From Vallitalea okinawensis (GTDB lineage Bacteria > Bacillota > Clostridia > Lachnospirales > PQDH01): a stretch of 64,000 bases of DNA. Position 1 is the first letter of the stretch, and the number at the start of each line of letters is the position of its first letter. Shown here one piece after another: positions 34,977-45,077 of the stretch. A program made the position numbers and the translations under genes. Location of the stretch: contig NZ_PQDH01000008.1 of assembly GCF_002964605.1 (NCBI RefSeq), forward strand, positions 62,001-126,000. Direction: 5' to 3'. The notes beneath the pieces were generated by a model, which made no database searches, had not been told where the DNA came from, and was given only the letters and a program-made list of their open reading frames with translations.

Positions 34977-36203
34977 GTGAAAAACGTTTTTGATACACTA
35001 AAAGAACGTGGATTTATAGAACAATGTACCCACGAAGAAGAAATAAAAGAAATGTTAGAGAAGGAAAAAGTTACTTTCTATATAGGCTTTGATCCAACTG
35101 CTGATAGTTTGCATGTTGGTCATTTCTTAACAATTATGGCTATGGCTCATATGCAGCAAGCAGGTCATCAACCAATCGCCTTAATTGGTGGTGGAACAAC
35201 CATGATTGGTGATCCTACTGGTAAAACCGATATGCGTAAAATGATGACAAAAGAGATCATTGCTAATAATGCTGAGTGCTTCAAAAAGCAGTTATCTAAA
35301 TTAGTTAATTTTGAAGATGATGCCGCATTAATGGTTAATAACTCTGATTGGCTTTTAGACCTAAATTATGTTGAATTCTTAAGAGAGATTGGTGCTCACT
35401 TCTCTGTTAATCGTATGTTATCAGCCGAGTGTTATAAACAACGTATGGAAAAAGGTTTAACGTTCCTGGAATTTAATTATATGCTCATGCAATCTTATGA
35501 TTTCTTAGAGCTTAATAGAAGATATGGTTGTGCATTACAACTCGGTGGTAATGATCAATGGTCCAATATCCTTGGCGGTGTAGAATTAATAAGAAGAAAA
35601 GAAAGCAAACCTGCTTTTGGTATGACTTTTACACTTCTTACAACAAGTGAAGGTAAAAAGATGGGTAAGACAGAAAAAGGTGCTGTCTGGTTAGATGCAG
35701 ATAAAACTTCTCCTTATGAATTCTATCAGTATTGGAGAAATATCGAAGATACTGCAGTCATCAAGTGCTTGAAACTACTTACATTCTTACCAATGAATCA
35801 AATCAATGAGTTAGCAGCATTAGAAGGTGCAGAAATTAATCAAGCAAAAGAAGTTTTAGCTTTTGAGATAACAAAGATTATTCATGGTGAAAGTGAAGCT
35901 AAGAAAGCTGAAGATGCTGCAAAAGCTTTATTTGCTGGCGGTGGAAAAGGTGGTTCTATACCAACTACTGAACTTAGTGTCGATGAACTTGGAAATGGTT
36001 TAGATATTCTTACCCTCATGCAAAAAGCTTCTCTTATTGCTACTCGTTCCGAAGGACGTCGTCTTGTGCAACAAGGCGGAGTACGTATTAATGATGTTAA
36101 AGTTGAAACCATTGACCGTATCGTAACTAGTGAAGATTTTACTGATCAAGAATTGATGATTAGAAAAGGAAAAAAAGTGCATCACCGTATTTCTTTACAA
36201 TAA
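34977..36203 (+). CDS. tyrS: Tyrosyl-tRNA synthetase
   Basis: A 408-residue class I synthetase charging tRNA-Tyr. HVGHFLT is the HIGH motif (about 46), [15 protein letters not shown] the family start, QLGGNDQW the tyrosine pocket, and KMGKT the KMSKS loop (about 230). An S4-like RNA-binding domain forms the C-terminus (about 340-408, [12 protein letters not shown]). The start is a GTG with AGGAGGG upstream. Single gene with its own promoter and terminator. Confidence 0.97.
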   Translation: MKNVFDTLKERGFIEQCTHEEEIKEMLEKEKVTFYIGFDPTADSLHVGHFLTIMAMAHMQQAGHQPIALIGGGTTMIGDPTGKTDMRKMMTKEIIANNAECFKKQLSKLVNFEDDAALMVNNSDWLLDLNYVEFLREIGAHFSVNRMLSAECYKQRMEKGLTFLEFNYMLMQSYDFLELNRRYGCALQLGGNDQWSNILGGVELIRRKESKPAFGMTFTLLTTSEGKKMGKTEKGAVWLDADKTSPYEFYQYWRNIEDTAVIKCLKLLTFLPMNQINELAALEGAEINQAKEVLAFEITKIIHGESEAKKAEDAAKALFAGGGKGGSIPTTELSVDELGNGLDILTLMQKASLIATRSEGRRLVQQGGVRINDVKVETIDRIVTSEDFTDQELMIRKGKKVHHRISLQ

Positions 36204-36228
36204 TTAAAACAATATCATACATTAAATA

Positions 36229-36258
36229 AAAATCCTGCTGAAACATCAACAGGATTTT
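36229..36258 (+). terminator. Terminator of tyrS
   Basis: AAAATCCTGCTG and CAACAGGATTTT form a 12-bp stem with one mismatch and a 6-base loop, followed by further T residues. Confidence 0.9.
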
Positions 36259-36359
36259 TGTTTAATTACTCCAACATGCTCAATTAAAGTCACTTCGATA
36301 GTATGGCATACAATAACGAATCCAAATATGATAATTATCATCTAGAAATAAATACTCAA

Positions 36360-37811
36360 TTACTGATTCATATTCTTCAATTTTATCCCAATCATTATCT
36401 CATTATCAGATAAATGTGTAAAGCATTTACCATCATGAAGTTTCATAATACGATTCACTATTGCTAAACCTAAACCAGCTCCTGAACTTTCTCTATGTCT
36501 GGATTCATCAGCTTTATAGAATCTGTCCCATATTCTTTCAAAATCAATCTTTTGAGGTTTGCTTACCCTATTTATGACTTTAAATACAACCTGATTATTA
36601 TCGCTCATTAAACTAACATGAATAGGTTCACTATGATCTCCGTGCTGTATCCCATTGATCAGTAGGTTTCGTACAACTTGCTCGATTTGGCTCTCATCAC
36701 CATATCCAAAAACATTGGTCTCAATATGGCATTGAAAGCTAGCATGATCCTCTTCAGCAAGGTGCTTCATAAGAAGTACTTGCTTACCTACAAGCTCACT
36801 CATATTAAAACGCTCTTTCTCAATACCTACTTCTCCAGCATCATACTTAGCTAGCTGTAATAGTTGCTGTACCATCTTCTCCATTTTAACTGATTCTTCA
36901 AATATGGATTGCTTATAAAATTGTTCATCTCCAACGCCATCCAATAAAGCCTCCGAATAACTTTGAATAACTGCTATAGGAGTCTTTAATTCATGGGAAA
37001 CGTCTGAAAATAATTTCTTTCTTAATTCTTCCATTTTAGTTTTGTAAGCCAGTTCCTTTTCTAGAGCTAGTTTATTGGCATTCAATTCATTAATTGAATT
37101 CTTTAGATTGACTGACATCTTATTTAAAGATTTCTTTAGTCGAGTTAATTCCACAGGTCCATGGGACTCATCAAAAGGTCCTGCTTTCTCAAATTCCATA
37201 TTCCCTATATAGGCCACCTTTTGATTAAAATCATCTACGTTCTTACTAACCTTTCTAATAATCAAGAAACTAATAATCATCAGAAGTACAAAGATCAAAA
37301 ATGCACTAAATATCATGATGATATATATTTGTGTTATTTCGTTCTGAAAATAGTTATCTAATTGAACTAAAACAAGTTTTTCTCCTGTTTCAAATGGATA
37401 AATTACAATAAAAACTCTAAGCGAGTCTAAACCATAGGTTGTATAGCCTGGTTCATCATAACTATTGGCTAATTTTATAATTTGAGATTCAATAGACCAA
37501 CTATCTAATTCTTCACTTTGCCCCCAATTAATTTTATATTTATTTCCAATATTATAGATTATTTGATTGTCTTTCACAACGAAAGCAGGTAACGCTTTAT
37601 TATTTAAAACAAATTCCATAACTTTCTCATCATCATCTCTAACATCACCATTGTCTTTAAAGCTCTTCTCAATCAGGCGACAGCTTTCCAAGAGTTGCTT
37701 AAATTTTATCTCATAAAAAATTTCCTTGGAGAAAATAAATTGGGTAAACAATGTTGCTGATATTCCTACGAAAAATAAAAATCCAATAATTAAAAGAGCT
37801 ATACGTCTCAT
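36360..37811 (-). CDS. Sensor histidine kinase of a two-component system
   Basis: A 483-residue membrane kinase. Helices at about 5-25 and 160-182 flank an outer sensor domain of about 130 residues; a HAMP-like linker and coiled coil (185-260) follow. The phosphoacceptor is in FSDVSHELKTPIAVIQSYSE (His about 272). The ATPase domain has N box RNLLINGIQHG and G2 GAGLGLAIV, but the usual DxGxG G1 box is replaced by NRVSKP. The stimulus is unknown. Its start overlaps the response-regulator stop by 4 bases. Confidence 0.92.
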   Translation of the reverse strand: MRRIALLIIGFLFFVGISATLFTQFIFSKEIFYEIKFKQLLESCRLIEKSFKDNGDVRDDDEKVMEFVLNNKALPAFVVKDNQIIYNIGNKYKINWGQSEELDSWSIESQIIKLANSYDEPGYTTYGLDSLRVFIVIYPFETGEKLVLVQLDNYFQNEITQIYIIMIFSAFLIFVLLMIISFLIIRKVSKNVDDFNQKVAYIGNMEFEKAGPFDESHGPVELTRLKKSLNKMSVNLKNSINELNANKLALEKELAYKTKMEELRKKLFSDVSHELKTPIAVIQSYSEALLDGVGDEQFYKQSIFEESVKMEKMVQQLLQLAKYDAGEVGIEKERFNMSELVGKQVLLMKHLAEEDHASFQCHIETNVFGYGDESQIEQVVRNLLINGIQHGDHSEPIHVSLMSDNNQVVFKVINRVSKPQKIDFERIWDRFYKADESRHRESSGAGLGLAIVNRIMKLHDGKCFTHLSDNEIMIGIKLKNMNQ

Positions 37812-38482
37812 TTAGCCACCTCAAAACGATAACCATAACCTCTTACCGCGATAAGTGGTAAATGATTTTCACCCACTTTAGCTCGCAGTCGTTTAACACA
37901 TGCATCAACGGACCGTTCAGCCCCTATGTATTCATTTCCCCAGACGTTATCTAAAATCTGGGTTCTTGATAATGCTACATTGGCATTATTCATAAAATAA
38001 ATAAGGAGATCATATTCCTTTTTGGTTAAGCAAATTTCCTCACCCATAACATATACTTTTTTACTTGTTTGATCTACAGCTATATGCTGATTGACAAAAT
38101 CATTACTCTCCTCTATCTCGTCAGTACGTTTAAGCATAGCTAGTATTTTTGCCACTAACACTTTGATCCTAAAGGGTTTTGTGATATAGTCATCCGCACC
38201 TAAGGCATATCCCTGTAAATTGTCTTCTTCTCCACTCTTAGCAGTCAACATCAGCACTAATACTTTTGAATTTTTTCTTATCTCTTTTAAGACTTCCCAG
38301 CCATTAACTCCTGGTAGCATAATATCCAAAACAATAAGATCTACTTTTTCATTTTTGAAGAGCTGTAAGCCTGATATGCCATCACCCGCTTCCAATACTT
38401 CAATACCTTCTATTATCAAATAATCTTTGAGAACACGCCTAATTTTAATTTCATCTTCTATGATTAAAACCCTATAACTCAT
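37808..38482 (-). CDS. OmpR/PhoB-type response regulator
   Basis: A 224-residue regulator. The receiver domain has the acidic pair Glu9-Asp10, phosphoacceptor Asp53 in VLDIMLPG and KPF (about Lys102). The C-terminal winged helix (about 130-224) ends with the typical VRGYGYRFE. The frame extends to an ATG at 38500, but AAGGAGGT sits 6 bases before the ATG at 38482, which gives the standard start MSYRVLIIEDE. It probably controls its own operon or nearby genes; targets are unknown. Confidence 0.94.
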   Translation of the reverse strand: MSYRVLIIEDEIKIRRVLKDYLIIEGIEVLEAGDGISGLQLFKNEKVDLIVLDIMLPGVNGWEVLKEIRKNSKVLVLMLTAKSGEEDNLQGYALGADDYITKPFRIKVLVAKILAMLKRTDEIEESNDFVNQHIAVDQTSKKVYVMGEEICLTKKEYDLLIYFMNNANVALSRTQILDNVWGNEYIGAERSVDACVKRLRAKVGENHLPLIAVRGYGYRFEVAK

Positions 38483-38526
38483 ATAGGACCTCCTTATCAT
38501 AACAACTTACAGTATCCTACTTTACT

Positions 38527-38557
38527 AAAAGAGTTCCGCATACCACGGAACCCTTTT
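38527..38557 (-). terminator. Terminator of the pepD operon
   Basis: AAAAGGGTTCCG and CGGAACTCTTTT form a 12-bp stem (one G-U) with a 7-base loop and a TTTTAG tail on the minus strand. A small GGTGA/TCAC hairpin at 38623-38638 lies directly after the pepD stop and resembles the tail of the dispersed repeats. Confidence 0.85.
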
Positions 38558-38645
38558 ACGAATTAATGCTTTGATATCCTTAATTTTATTGTAGTAAACC
38601 ATTATGTGATTATCTTACATAAAGTGATGCTAGTCACCTTTACTA

Positions 38646-40091
38646 TTACGCCATTCTCTTTAAAACTTCTACCAGAAATTCATAAACGCGAGCTGTTGAT
38701 GAAATACTTAAACGTTCATCAGGTGTATGAATATCTTCCATATCTGGACCAAGCGATACAATATCAACATCTTTCATTCCTTTTGAGAAGATACCACACT
38801 CTAATCCTGCATGAATAGCTTTTATATTTGGTTCCTGATTATAAAGTGCCTTATAAGTATCTTTAAATAGCTCTCTTAACTCAGATTCACGCTTATATTC
38901 CCAAGCTGGATAAGAACCTCTTGTAATAAATTCTCCACCAAATAATTCAGTAATAATCTTAAGACGTTCTAACATATCGTCTAAACGTGTCTTTTTTGAA
39001 CTTCTTAAAGCTAAAATAAATTTAACAACTTCTTCTTTTGAAATAACCACACCTAAATTCAAAGAACTCTCTACTAGTCCCTCAATATCACTACTCATTG
39101 TCTGAATACCTGATGGTAATGTCATTAACATTTGAATAACTTTTTTAAAGGAATCCTGATTCATAACTGATTGATCAGATTCGCCATCAAAAGTAACATC
39201 AACGTGTAATTCTGGATCACTAACAGCGAACTCTCCCTTTAATATCTCATTCCATTTTAGGATAAGGTCTTTTAGTGCTTGCTCTTCATTGGCATGGAAT
39301 AATAGAATTGCATCCATTTCTCTCGGTATAGCATTATCCTTAGAACCTCCATTAATGCTGACTAAGCTTACCTCTAACTCCTTAGCTATATCATAAAGAA
39401 TACGTCCCATTAGCTTATTAGAATTTCCACGGTTCTTGTTAATATCCTCACCGGAGTGACCACCTTTTAATCCTCTAATCGCAACATGCGCTACCATACC
39501 AGCTTCCTTTACACGTTCAATAGGTAAATTGATAGTGGTTTTCGCTCCACCGGCACAACCCACAATAAAGGTTCCTTCACTCTCATTATCACAGTTAATT
39601 AAATACTTCCCTTTTAGTTGACTTAAATCAATATTAGAAGCTCCAGTCATTCCTGTCTCTTCATCTGTTGTTATAACGATTTCTAAACTAGGGTGTTCCA
39701 ATTCATTATCATCCAAAATAGCCATTGCATAAGCAACAGCGATACCATTATCCGCTCCTAATGTAGTACCATCAGCAGTAATGTAATCATCAACAATCTT
39801 TAAATTCAGTGGATCTTTTTGAAAATCAAACTCTGTATCATTGTTTTTTTCACATACCATATCCATATGACCTTGAAAAATCACAGTTGGTGCCTTCTCA
39901 TAGCCTTTGGTTGCAGGTTTCTTAATGATAACATTATTTACATGATCTTGTATAACTTCTAAACTTCTATTCTTAGCAAAATCAACAAGAAAATCACTAA
40001 CTCTTTTTTCATTTCCTGATCCTCTAGGTATACTAGAAAGTTCTTCAAAGAATGCGAATACTTTTTTAGGTTCTAAATTACTTAAAATCAT
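38646..40091 (-). CDS. pepD: Aminoacyl-histidine dipeptidase (PepD, M20 family)
   Basis: A 481-residue cytosolic metallodipeptidase that cleaves Xaa-His and other dipeptides. The metal ligands of the M20C family are visible in QGHMDMV (His/Asp, about 77), TLGADNGIAVAYA, TTDEETGMTGA (Glu pair, about 145) and AIHAGLECGIF near the C-terminus. Length matches the family. Its start overlaps the pseudouridine synthase gene by 14 bases. Last gene of a four-gene operon. Confidence 0.94.
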   Translation of the reverse strand: MILSNLEPKKVFAFFEELSSIPRGSGNEKRVSDFLVDFAKNRSLEVIQDHVNNVIIKKPATKGYEKAPTVIFQGHMDMVCEKNNDTEFDFQKDPLNLKIVDDYITADGTTLGADNGIAVAYAMAILDDNELEHPSLEIVITTDEETGMTGASNIDLSQLKGKYLINCDNESEGTFIVGCAGGAKTTINLPIERVKEAGMVAHVAIRGLKGGHSGEDINKNRGNSNKLMGRILYDIAKELEVSLVSINGGSKDNAIPREMDAILLFHANEEQALKDLILKWNEILKGEFAVSDPELHVDVTFDGESDQSVMNQDSFKKVIQMLMTLPSGIQTMSSDIEGLVESSLNLGVVISKEEVVKFILALRSSKKTRLDDMLERLKIITELFGGEFITRGSYPAWEYKRESELRELFKDTYKALYNQEPNIKAIHAGLECGIFSKGMKDVDIVSLGPDMEDIHTPDERLSISSTARVYEFLVEVLKRMA

Positions 40092-41067
40092 TTGGCAACC
40101 TTCTTTCTATATATTTTTTAACTTTTGTAAAGACTTGGGGTTCTTCTGCAATAAATTCCTTATTATTAAGGTAGTCAACGTTCCCCTTAAGGCCATTGAA
40201 TGTCAACTTATAAGCATGCAAAAGCTGTGAGGTCAGATGACATTTTTCCTTTAATGTTTTATTAAGTCTTGGATCACCATATTTAAAGTCACCAAGTATG
40301 GGATGATCAATACTCTTTAAATGAGCTCTGATTTGATGGCTTTTACCCGTTACTAATTCCACTTCCAACTGAGTAAAACCATGATATCCTTCCTTGGGTC
40401 TAATAATGGTTTTAATAGCCTTTGTTTTCCCCTCTATTTCTACTTTATTTAATTTTACTCTATTGGTTTCAGTATCCTTTTCCCAATGGTCCACTAGGGT
40501 GTGAGGCTTAACAACTTTCCCTTTAACTATGGTCAAATAATACTTTTTTATTTGATGTTCTTTAATTGCATGATTAATCTCTTGTAATGCCATTAAATTT
40601 TTACCTACAATAACTAAACCACTAGTATTTCTATCTAATCGATTGCATAAACCAGGTCTAAAACCTATATCTTTATCTGGATCATATTGATTAGTTCCCT
40701 CTAAATAAGCTATGACGATATCGATTAAGCTAATACTATTCTTTTCATCCTTCTGAGATAGCATACCTATAGGTTTATTACAAATAAGTATGTTTTTATC
40801 TTCATAGACAATAGCTAATTTTTCATAGTTCAAGGTATTAGTACTCATATTTCTAAATTTATTAATGGTATCATCCGCTAAATAGAGTTGAATAAAATCC
40901 CCATTTAATACAATCTCTTTACCATCTGCCTTCAACTTGTTTAATTTAATATTTTTTTTCCTGAGCATTTTATAGATAAAGCTTTTTGGAGCTTTATTTA
41001 AGAATTTTGCTAAGTATTTATCCAGTCTTTGTCCAGCGTCTTTATTAGTTACTTTTAATTCTTTCAT
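40078..41067 (-). CDS. RluA-family pseudouridine synthase
   Basis: A 329-residue RNA-modifying enzyme: an N-terminal S4 domain (about 13-60) and the RluC/RluD-like catalytic domain with Asp in RLDRNTSGLVIVGK (about 188), KPIGMLSQ and SHQIRAHL. Within the family it looks closest to the RluC type, but the target uridines in rRNA or tRNA cannot be read from the sequence. Overlaps pepD by 14 bases. Confidence 0.9.
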   Translation of the reverse strand: MKELKVTNKDAGQRLDKYLAKFLNKAPKSFIYKMLRKKNIKLNKLKADGKEIVLNGDFIQLYLADDTINKFRNMSTNTLNYEKLAIVYEDKNILICNKPIGMLSQKDEKNSISLIDIVIAYLEGTNQYDPDKDIGFRPGLCNRLDRNTSGLVIVGKNLMALQEINHAIKEHQIKKYYLTIVKGKVVKPHTLVDHWEKDTETNRVKLNKVEIEGKTKAIKTIIRPKEGYHGFTQLEVELVTGKSHQIRAHLKSIDHPILGDFKYGDPRLNKTLKEKCHLTSQLLHAYKLTFNGLKGNVDYLNNKEFIAEEPQVFTKVKKYIERRLPNDFK

Positions 41068-41079
41068 CCTTGATTTCTC

Positions 41080-41649
41080 CTATACTGCAATATGCTTTAT
41101 TGTATCCACTATCTTCTTTTGATGTTGAGTTACTGGACCATTATCACGGCTAGCTAATTGTTTCATTAAGTTTTCAAAATCAATTTGATCATAGACAATC
41201 TTAAATCCTGTTTTCATTTCTCTTGAATTAATAATATCTTTAATAACAATATTATATTGCTTTACCTTCCTTGCATCTTGTCCACCAAGATGGATAAAGT
41301 AGATTTTATTAGTTCCTACAATAACGTGCTCAAAATAAGCTCTATAGTTCTCATTATTAAGTAAAACACCATTTATAATGCAAAATTGATCTGAAAGTTG
41401 ATTAAGTAGGTCTCTATTTCCATCTGGACTAATCTTAAAGGGAAGATACATAATGAATTTTACTCCAAAATAAGCTGTAGCCAAAACGATCAAGATATTT
41501 ACAAATAATATATAAAAATAATAATCAGCCTTTAAGTATGAATTCAATAAAAATCCAACTAAAACTAGAATACAACAACCAATAAAAAGAGCTCCGTATT
41601 TAATTCTCTGCTTTTTAATATGCTCCCACTGATTAATCATAGTTGCCAT
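41080..41649 (-). CDS. Two-helix membrane protein of unknown function
   Basis: A 189-residue protein with membrane helices at about 18-37 and 43-65, then a soluble domain of about 120 residues. The segment YFEHVIVGTNKIYFIHLGG (about 104-122) faintly recalls the start of nuclease-related (NERD) domains, but the rest of that domain is not evident, so I do not assign it. It lies 12 bases before the pseudouridine synthase gene and 13 after the SDR gene, in one operon. Confidence 0.75.
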   Translation of the reverse strand: MATMINQWEHIKKQRIKYGALFIGCCILVLVGFLLNSYLKADYYFYILFVNILIVLATAYFGVKFIMYLPFKISPDGNRDLLNQLSDQFCIINGVLLNNENYRAYFEHVIVGTNKIYFIHLGGQDARKVKQYNIVIKDIINSREMKTGFKIVYDQIDFENLMKQLASRDNGPVTQHQKKIVDTIKHIAV

Positions 41650-41662
41650 TAAAACACCTCAT

Positions 41663-42421
41663 CTATTCATAAATCATCTTAACGGACATACCACCGTCAA
41701 TCACTAAGTTGGTACCTGTTATAAATTCTGCCTCATGACTTGTTAAAAACATGCATGCTGCAGCAATATCTTCAGGTTTTCCTACTCTACCTGCAGGATG
41801 CTGTAAATGCTCTTCTTCAGATATATGTGTAAATTTACGCTCTCTTATTTTTTTCCATTGAGATACATCTATCCATCCTGGACTTATAGCATTAACTCTT
41901 ACTCTTGGACCCAATGAAACTGCTAAAGAATGGGTTAAAGCTAATAAGCCTCCTTTAGAAGCTGTATATGGTTCTGTATGAGGTTCTGACATTAATGCAC
42001 GTGTTGAGCAAAGATTAATGATACTGCCACCATCGACCATATGTAAAACAGCTTGTTTAGAAACGATGTAGGGTCCTGTTAGGTTAACAGCAATAACTCT
42101 GTTCCATTCCTCAATGCTACGATCACATATAGAGCCACTATCTCCAACAGCAGCATTATTAATGAGAATATCTATTTTATTATATTGCTGTCCAATTTTG
42201 GTAAAAATATCTATCATGTCATTTTCATTACTAACATCACCTTGAAAGAACATGCATGCATAGCCAGCTTCTTCAATATAAGCTTTATTTTCTAGCCCAG
42301 CTTCCTTATCAAGATCAATTAACATGACAATTGCCCCTTCACCAGCATATTTACGGGCAACACATGCTCCAATACCTTGTCCAGCTCCAGTTACAACGAC
42401 TACTTTGTTTTTGTACTTCAT
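41663..42421 (-). CDS. Short-chain dehydrogenase/reductase
   Basis: A 252-residue classical SDR with NAD(P) loop TGAGQGIGACVA (11-22), NNAAVGD (about 88), catalytic Ser in INLCST and YTASK as the Tyr-Lys pair (about 152). Asp at LIDLDKE after strand 2 suggests NAD(H). Substrate unknown; relatives of this length act on sugars or 3-oxoacyl chains. ATG at 42421. First gene of the operon that ends with pepD. Confidence 0.92.
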   Translation of the reverse strand: MKYKNKVVVVTGAGQGIGACVARKYAGEGAIVMLIDLDKEAGLENKAYIEEAGYACMFFQGDVSNENDMIDIFTKIGQQYNKIDILINNAAVGDSGSICDRSIEEWNRVIAVNLTGPYIVSKQAVLHMVDGGSIINLCSTRALMSEPHTEPYTASKGGLLALTHSLAVSLGPRVRVNAISPGWIDVSQWKKIRERKFTHISEEEHLQHPAGRVGKPEDIAAACMFLTSHEAEFITGTNLVIDGGMSVKMIYE

Positions 42422-42517
42422 GCAGTACCTCCAAATTTAAATTTATTCCTATATCATAAAAGGCATAAAAACCATCAACAAGCCACTACTCAAAACAATA
42501 TACTTATAGACAATACG

Positions 42518-42526
42518 ATTATATCA
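42518..42526 (-). promoter_or_regulatory. Candidate extended -10 promoter of the SDR-pepD operon
   Basis: TGATATAAT on the minus strand, 97 bases before the SDR start, without a good -35. The 325-base divergent gap around it holds this element and the pepF promoter at 42645-42673, and nothing else I recognise. Confidence 0.45.
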
Positions 42527-42644
42527 TAACACCCTCGATATTGCATCAATATTTTGGTTATATATAGTTCTTAAGCCTTGTAATATAAAATAATATAGCT
42601 AAACATTCTTAACATGATCATTGGCAGAAATTTCTTCGCTAAAG

Positions 42645-42673
42645 TTGACGGTATTACCAGATAAAGTTATAAT
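42645..42673 (+). promoter_or_regulatory. pepF promoter
   Basis: -35 TTGACG (42645-42650), exactly 17 bases, and a perfect -10 TATAAT (42668-42673), 74 bases before the start codon. One of the best sigma-A matches in the window. Confidence 0.85.
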
Positions 42674-42746
42674 CATATTATTACTTTTGAGTATAAAAAC
42701 AAGTCAACTTGCAAAATGATAAGTAAATTGAAAGGTGGGAATGATT

Positions 42747-44504
42747 ATGAATCAACGTTGGAATCTAAAGGCGCTTTATCAAGGTTTTGATGATCCAAAT
42801 TACACTGATGATTACAATACAATTAACCAACTTATTGAAAAATTGAATGGCACACTTGAAGGATTTGATCATAGTTCTGTAAATGATCAACTTATCGCCT
42901 ACTTAAAGCAATATAGTAGCTTACAATCACTCATTGAAAAATATTCTGCTTATGCTCGATTAACACTTTCTGTTGAGTCCAGTAATCAAGTTGCCTTGAA
43001 TGCTGTGGAGAGAATTGAAGCATTATTACCAAGCCTTTCAGGTATTGAGGTTAAGTTTCAAGAGGTTTTACTCAAAATTAAAGATATTCAAAATGTGTTA
43101 TCCAATGACGAGCTTAATGAGTATTCTTTTTTTATCACTGAACTCCTACGTCTATCCCGATATACCTTAGATACACAGTCTGAGAAAATCATCAGTGAAA
43201 TGATGAATACTGGGTCCAATGCTTGGTCTAAGCTTCAAAGTCAGCTAACTTCGACACTTTTAGTTAATATTGAAATAGATGGTGAAGAAAAGCAGCTTCC
43301 TTTGCCTATTGTCCGTAATATGGCATTTGATTCTGACCCAACTATTAGAAAAAAAGCCTATGATGCAGAATTAAAAAGTTATGATAAAGTTGCAAAATCA
43401 TCAGCAGCATGCCTCAACGCGATAAAAGGTGAAGTTATTTCAAATTGCAAGATGAGAGGTTATACATCTCCTATAGAAATGACATTAATAAGTTCAAGAA
43501 TGGATCAAAAAACTTTGGATGCTTTAATGAATGCTATCAAAGAAAGCTTACCAGTATTTCATAAATATTTTAGAAAAAAAGCTGAATTATTGGGTCATGA
43601 TAATGGTTTACCTTTTTATGATCTCTTTGCTCCACTAGGATCTTCTGATTTATCCTTTTCCTATGATGAAGCTAAAAAATTTATAGTATCCAATTTTTCA
43701 GATTTCAGCGATAAGCTTGGAGCTTATGCTAGTAATGCTTTTGAGTCCGACTGGATTGACGCTGAACCAAGAGAAGGAAAAGTGGGTGGAGCTTTTTGTG
43801 CTAACCTACATTGCATTGGTGAAAGTCGTATTTTGGCAAATTTCGATGGCAGCTTATCTAATACCATTACCCTAGCTCATGAACTTGGTCATGGCTACCA
43901 CGGTGCTTGTTTAAAGGAATCTGATATAATTAACAGTTCTTATCCTATGCCTTTGGCTGAAACAGCATCTATATTTTGCGAGACCATAGCAACAAATGCA
44001 GCTTTAAAATCAGCAGCTGGTGATGATAGATTACGTATTTTAGAAGACTACCTTCAAGGCGCTGCACAAGTTATTGTTGACATTTATAGTCGCTATCTAT
44101 TTGAATCCGAATTATTTAAAAGACGTGAAAAAGGGTCATTATCTGTAGAAGAGTTATGTAGTATCATGAAGAAAGCACAGCTGCAGGCTTATGGCGATGG
44201 ATTAGATCCAAACAGACTTCACCCTTATATGTGGCTAAACAAACCTCATTATTATTATGCGTCTCATAACTTCTATAACTTCCCATATGCATTTGGCTTA
44301 CTCTTTGGTAAAGGTCTATATGCGATATTTGAAGAAAAAGGTGAAGCCTTCGTAAAAGCTTATGACCAATTGTTAACTGCAACTGGTAGGAATACGATTT
44401 ATGATGTTGGTAAAATGATTAATATTGATCTTCATGATGAAGGCTTTTTTAGAAATGGATTAAAGATTATTGAAAAAGATATAGATTCCTTTATAGAATC
44501 TTAA
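42747..44504 (+). CDS. pepF: M3 family oligoendopeptidase F
   Basis: A 585-residue cytosolic zinc metallopeptidase that cleaves short peptides. The zinc motif is LAHELGHGYHG (HELGH about 382), followed by the third ligand region PLAETASIFCET. The frame reaches a GTG at 42735, but that codon is part of the SD AAAGGTGG, which sits 8 bases before the ATG at 42747; this start gives MNQRWNLKALYQGF, as usual for the family. Single gene with a strong promoter. Confidence 0.94.
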   Translation: MNQRWNLKALYQGFDDPNYTDDYNTINQLIEKLNGTLEGFDHSSVNDQLIAYLKQYSSLQSLIEKYSAYARLTLSVESSNQVALNAVERIEALLPSLSGIEVKFQEVLLKIKDIQNVLSNDELNEYSFFITELLRLSRYTLDTQSEKIISEMMNTGSNAWSKLQSQLTSTLLVNIEIDGEEKQLPLPIVRNMAFDSDPTIRKKAYDAELKSYDKVAKSSAACLNAIKGEVISNCKMRGYTSPIEMTLISSRMDQKTLDALMNAIKESLPVFHKYFRKKAELLGHDNGLPFYDLFAPLGSSDLSFSYDEAKKFIVSNFSDFSDKLGAYASNAFESDWIDAEPREGKVGGAFCANLHCIGESRILANFDGSLSNTITLAHELGHGYHGACLKESDIINSSYPMPLAETASIFCETIATNAALKSAAGDDRLRILEDYLQGAAQVIVDIYSRYLFESELFKRREKGSLSVEELCSIMKKAQLQAYGDGLDPNRLHPYMWLNKPHYYYASHNFYNFPYAFGLLFGKGLYAIFEEKGEAFVKAYDQLLTATGRNTIYDVGKMINIDLHDEGFFRNGLKIIEKDIDSFIES

Positions 44505-44506
44505 TG

Positions 44507-44553
44507 AGAAAAGGCACTGATCTATGTACAACAGTTAATCAGTGCCTTCACCT
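44507..44553. terminator. Bidirectional terminator between pepF and the GNAT gene
   Basis: AAGGCACTGAT (44511-44521) and ATCAGTGCCTT (44539-44549) form an 11-bp stem. On the minus strand it is followed by TTTTCTC and lies directly after the GNAT stop; on the plus strand the tail is weaker. Confidence 0.75.
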
Positions 44554-45052
44554 ATAATTTTTTTTCGAATGCAATAAAAGGGTCTTTTCGATGAGAAAAA
44601 TAAAGATTTCCTCTTTTGATATAGTCACGTGCTTCATAGAAATAGATTGCTTTTTTATTTTTTACATAAGTATCTAAACGTATAGAATCATAACCCAATT
44701 CCCTTGCTTTTTCTTCAGCAAATTGCATTAACTTATCACCAAGTCCTCGACCTTGATAATTAGGTGATATCGCTAACCGATGGACGATTAATTGTCTTCC
44801 CTCAGAATATTCCCACTGTATATCAAGATATTCTTTTTCCTGTTTGTCATTTAAAGTAATTATGCCTTGTATGTGATGATTATCCTTGAGAATGTAAAGG
44901 TCACCAGACTCTATATCATCATTTATTACATCCATATTAGGGTAATATTCATCCCACTGGTCATTTCCCCTTCTGTTCATCACCTCAACACATTGTTTGA
45001 TAAGTGATAAAATGTAGGTTGAGTCTTCCATCTTTGCTTTAACTATATTCAT
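44552..45052 (-). CDS. GNAT family N-acetyltransferase
   Basis: A 166-residue acetyltransferase. The acetyl-CoA loop is in LAISPNYQGRGLGDKLMQFA (about 93-112), with the QGRGLG pyrophosphate-binding signature, followed by LDTYVKNKKAIYFYEARDY, typical of motif B. The substrate cannot be predicted. It follows the HD-domain gene by 25 bases and is probably co-transcribed with it. Confidence 0.9.
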   Translation of the reverse strand: MNIVKAKMEDSTYILSLIKQCVEVMNRRGNDQWDEYYPNMDVINDDIESGDLYILKDNHHIQGIITLNDKQEKEYLDIQWEYSEGRQLIVHRLAISPNYQGRGLGDKLMQFAEEKARELGYDSIRLDTYVKNKKAIYFYEARDYIKRGNLYFSHRKDPFIAFEKKL

Positions 45053-45077
45053 ATTTAAACCTTTCTACTAAGCATTA

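Noticed and set aside
36328-36341. Palindrome ATGATAATTATCAT resembling a Fur/Per box core
   Set aside because: It lies behind the 3' ends of two convergent genes, not near a promoter; such AT palindromes arise easily by chance here.
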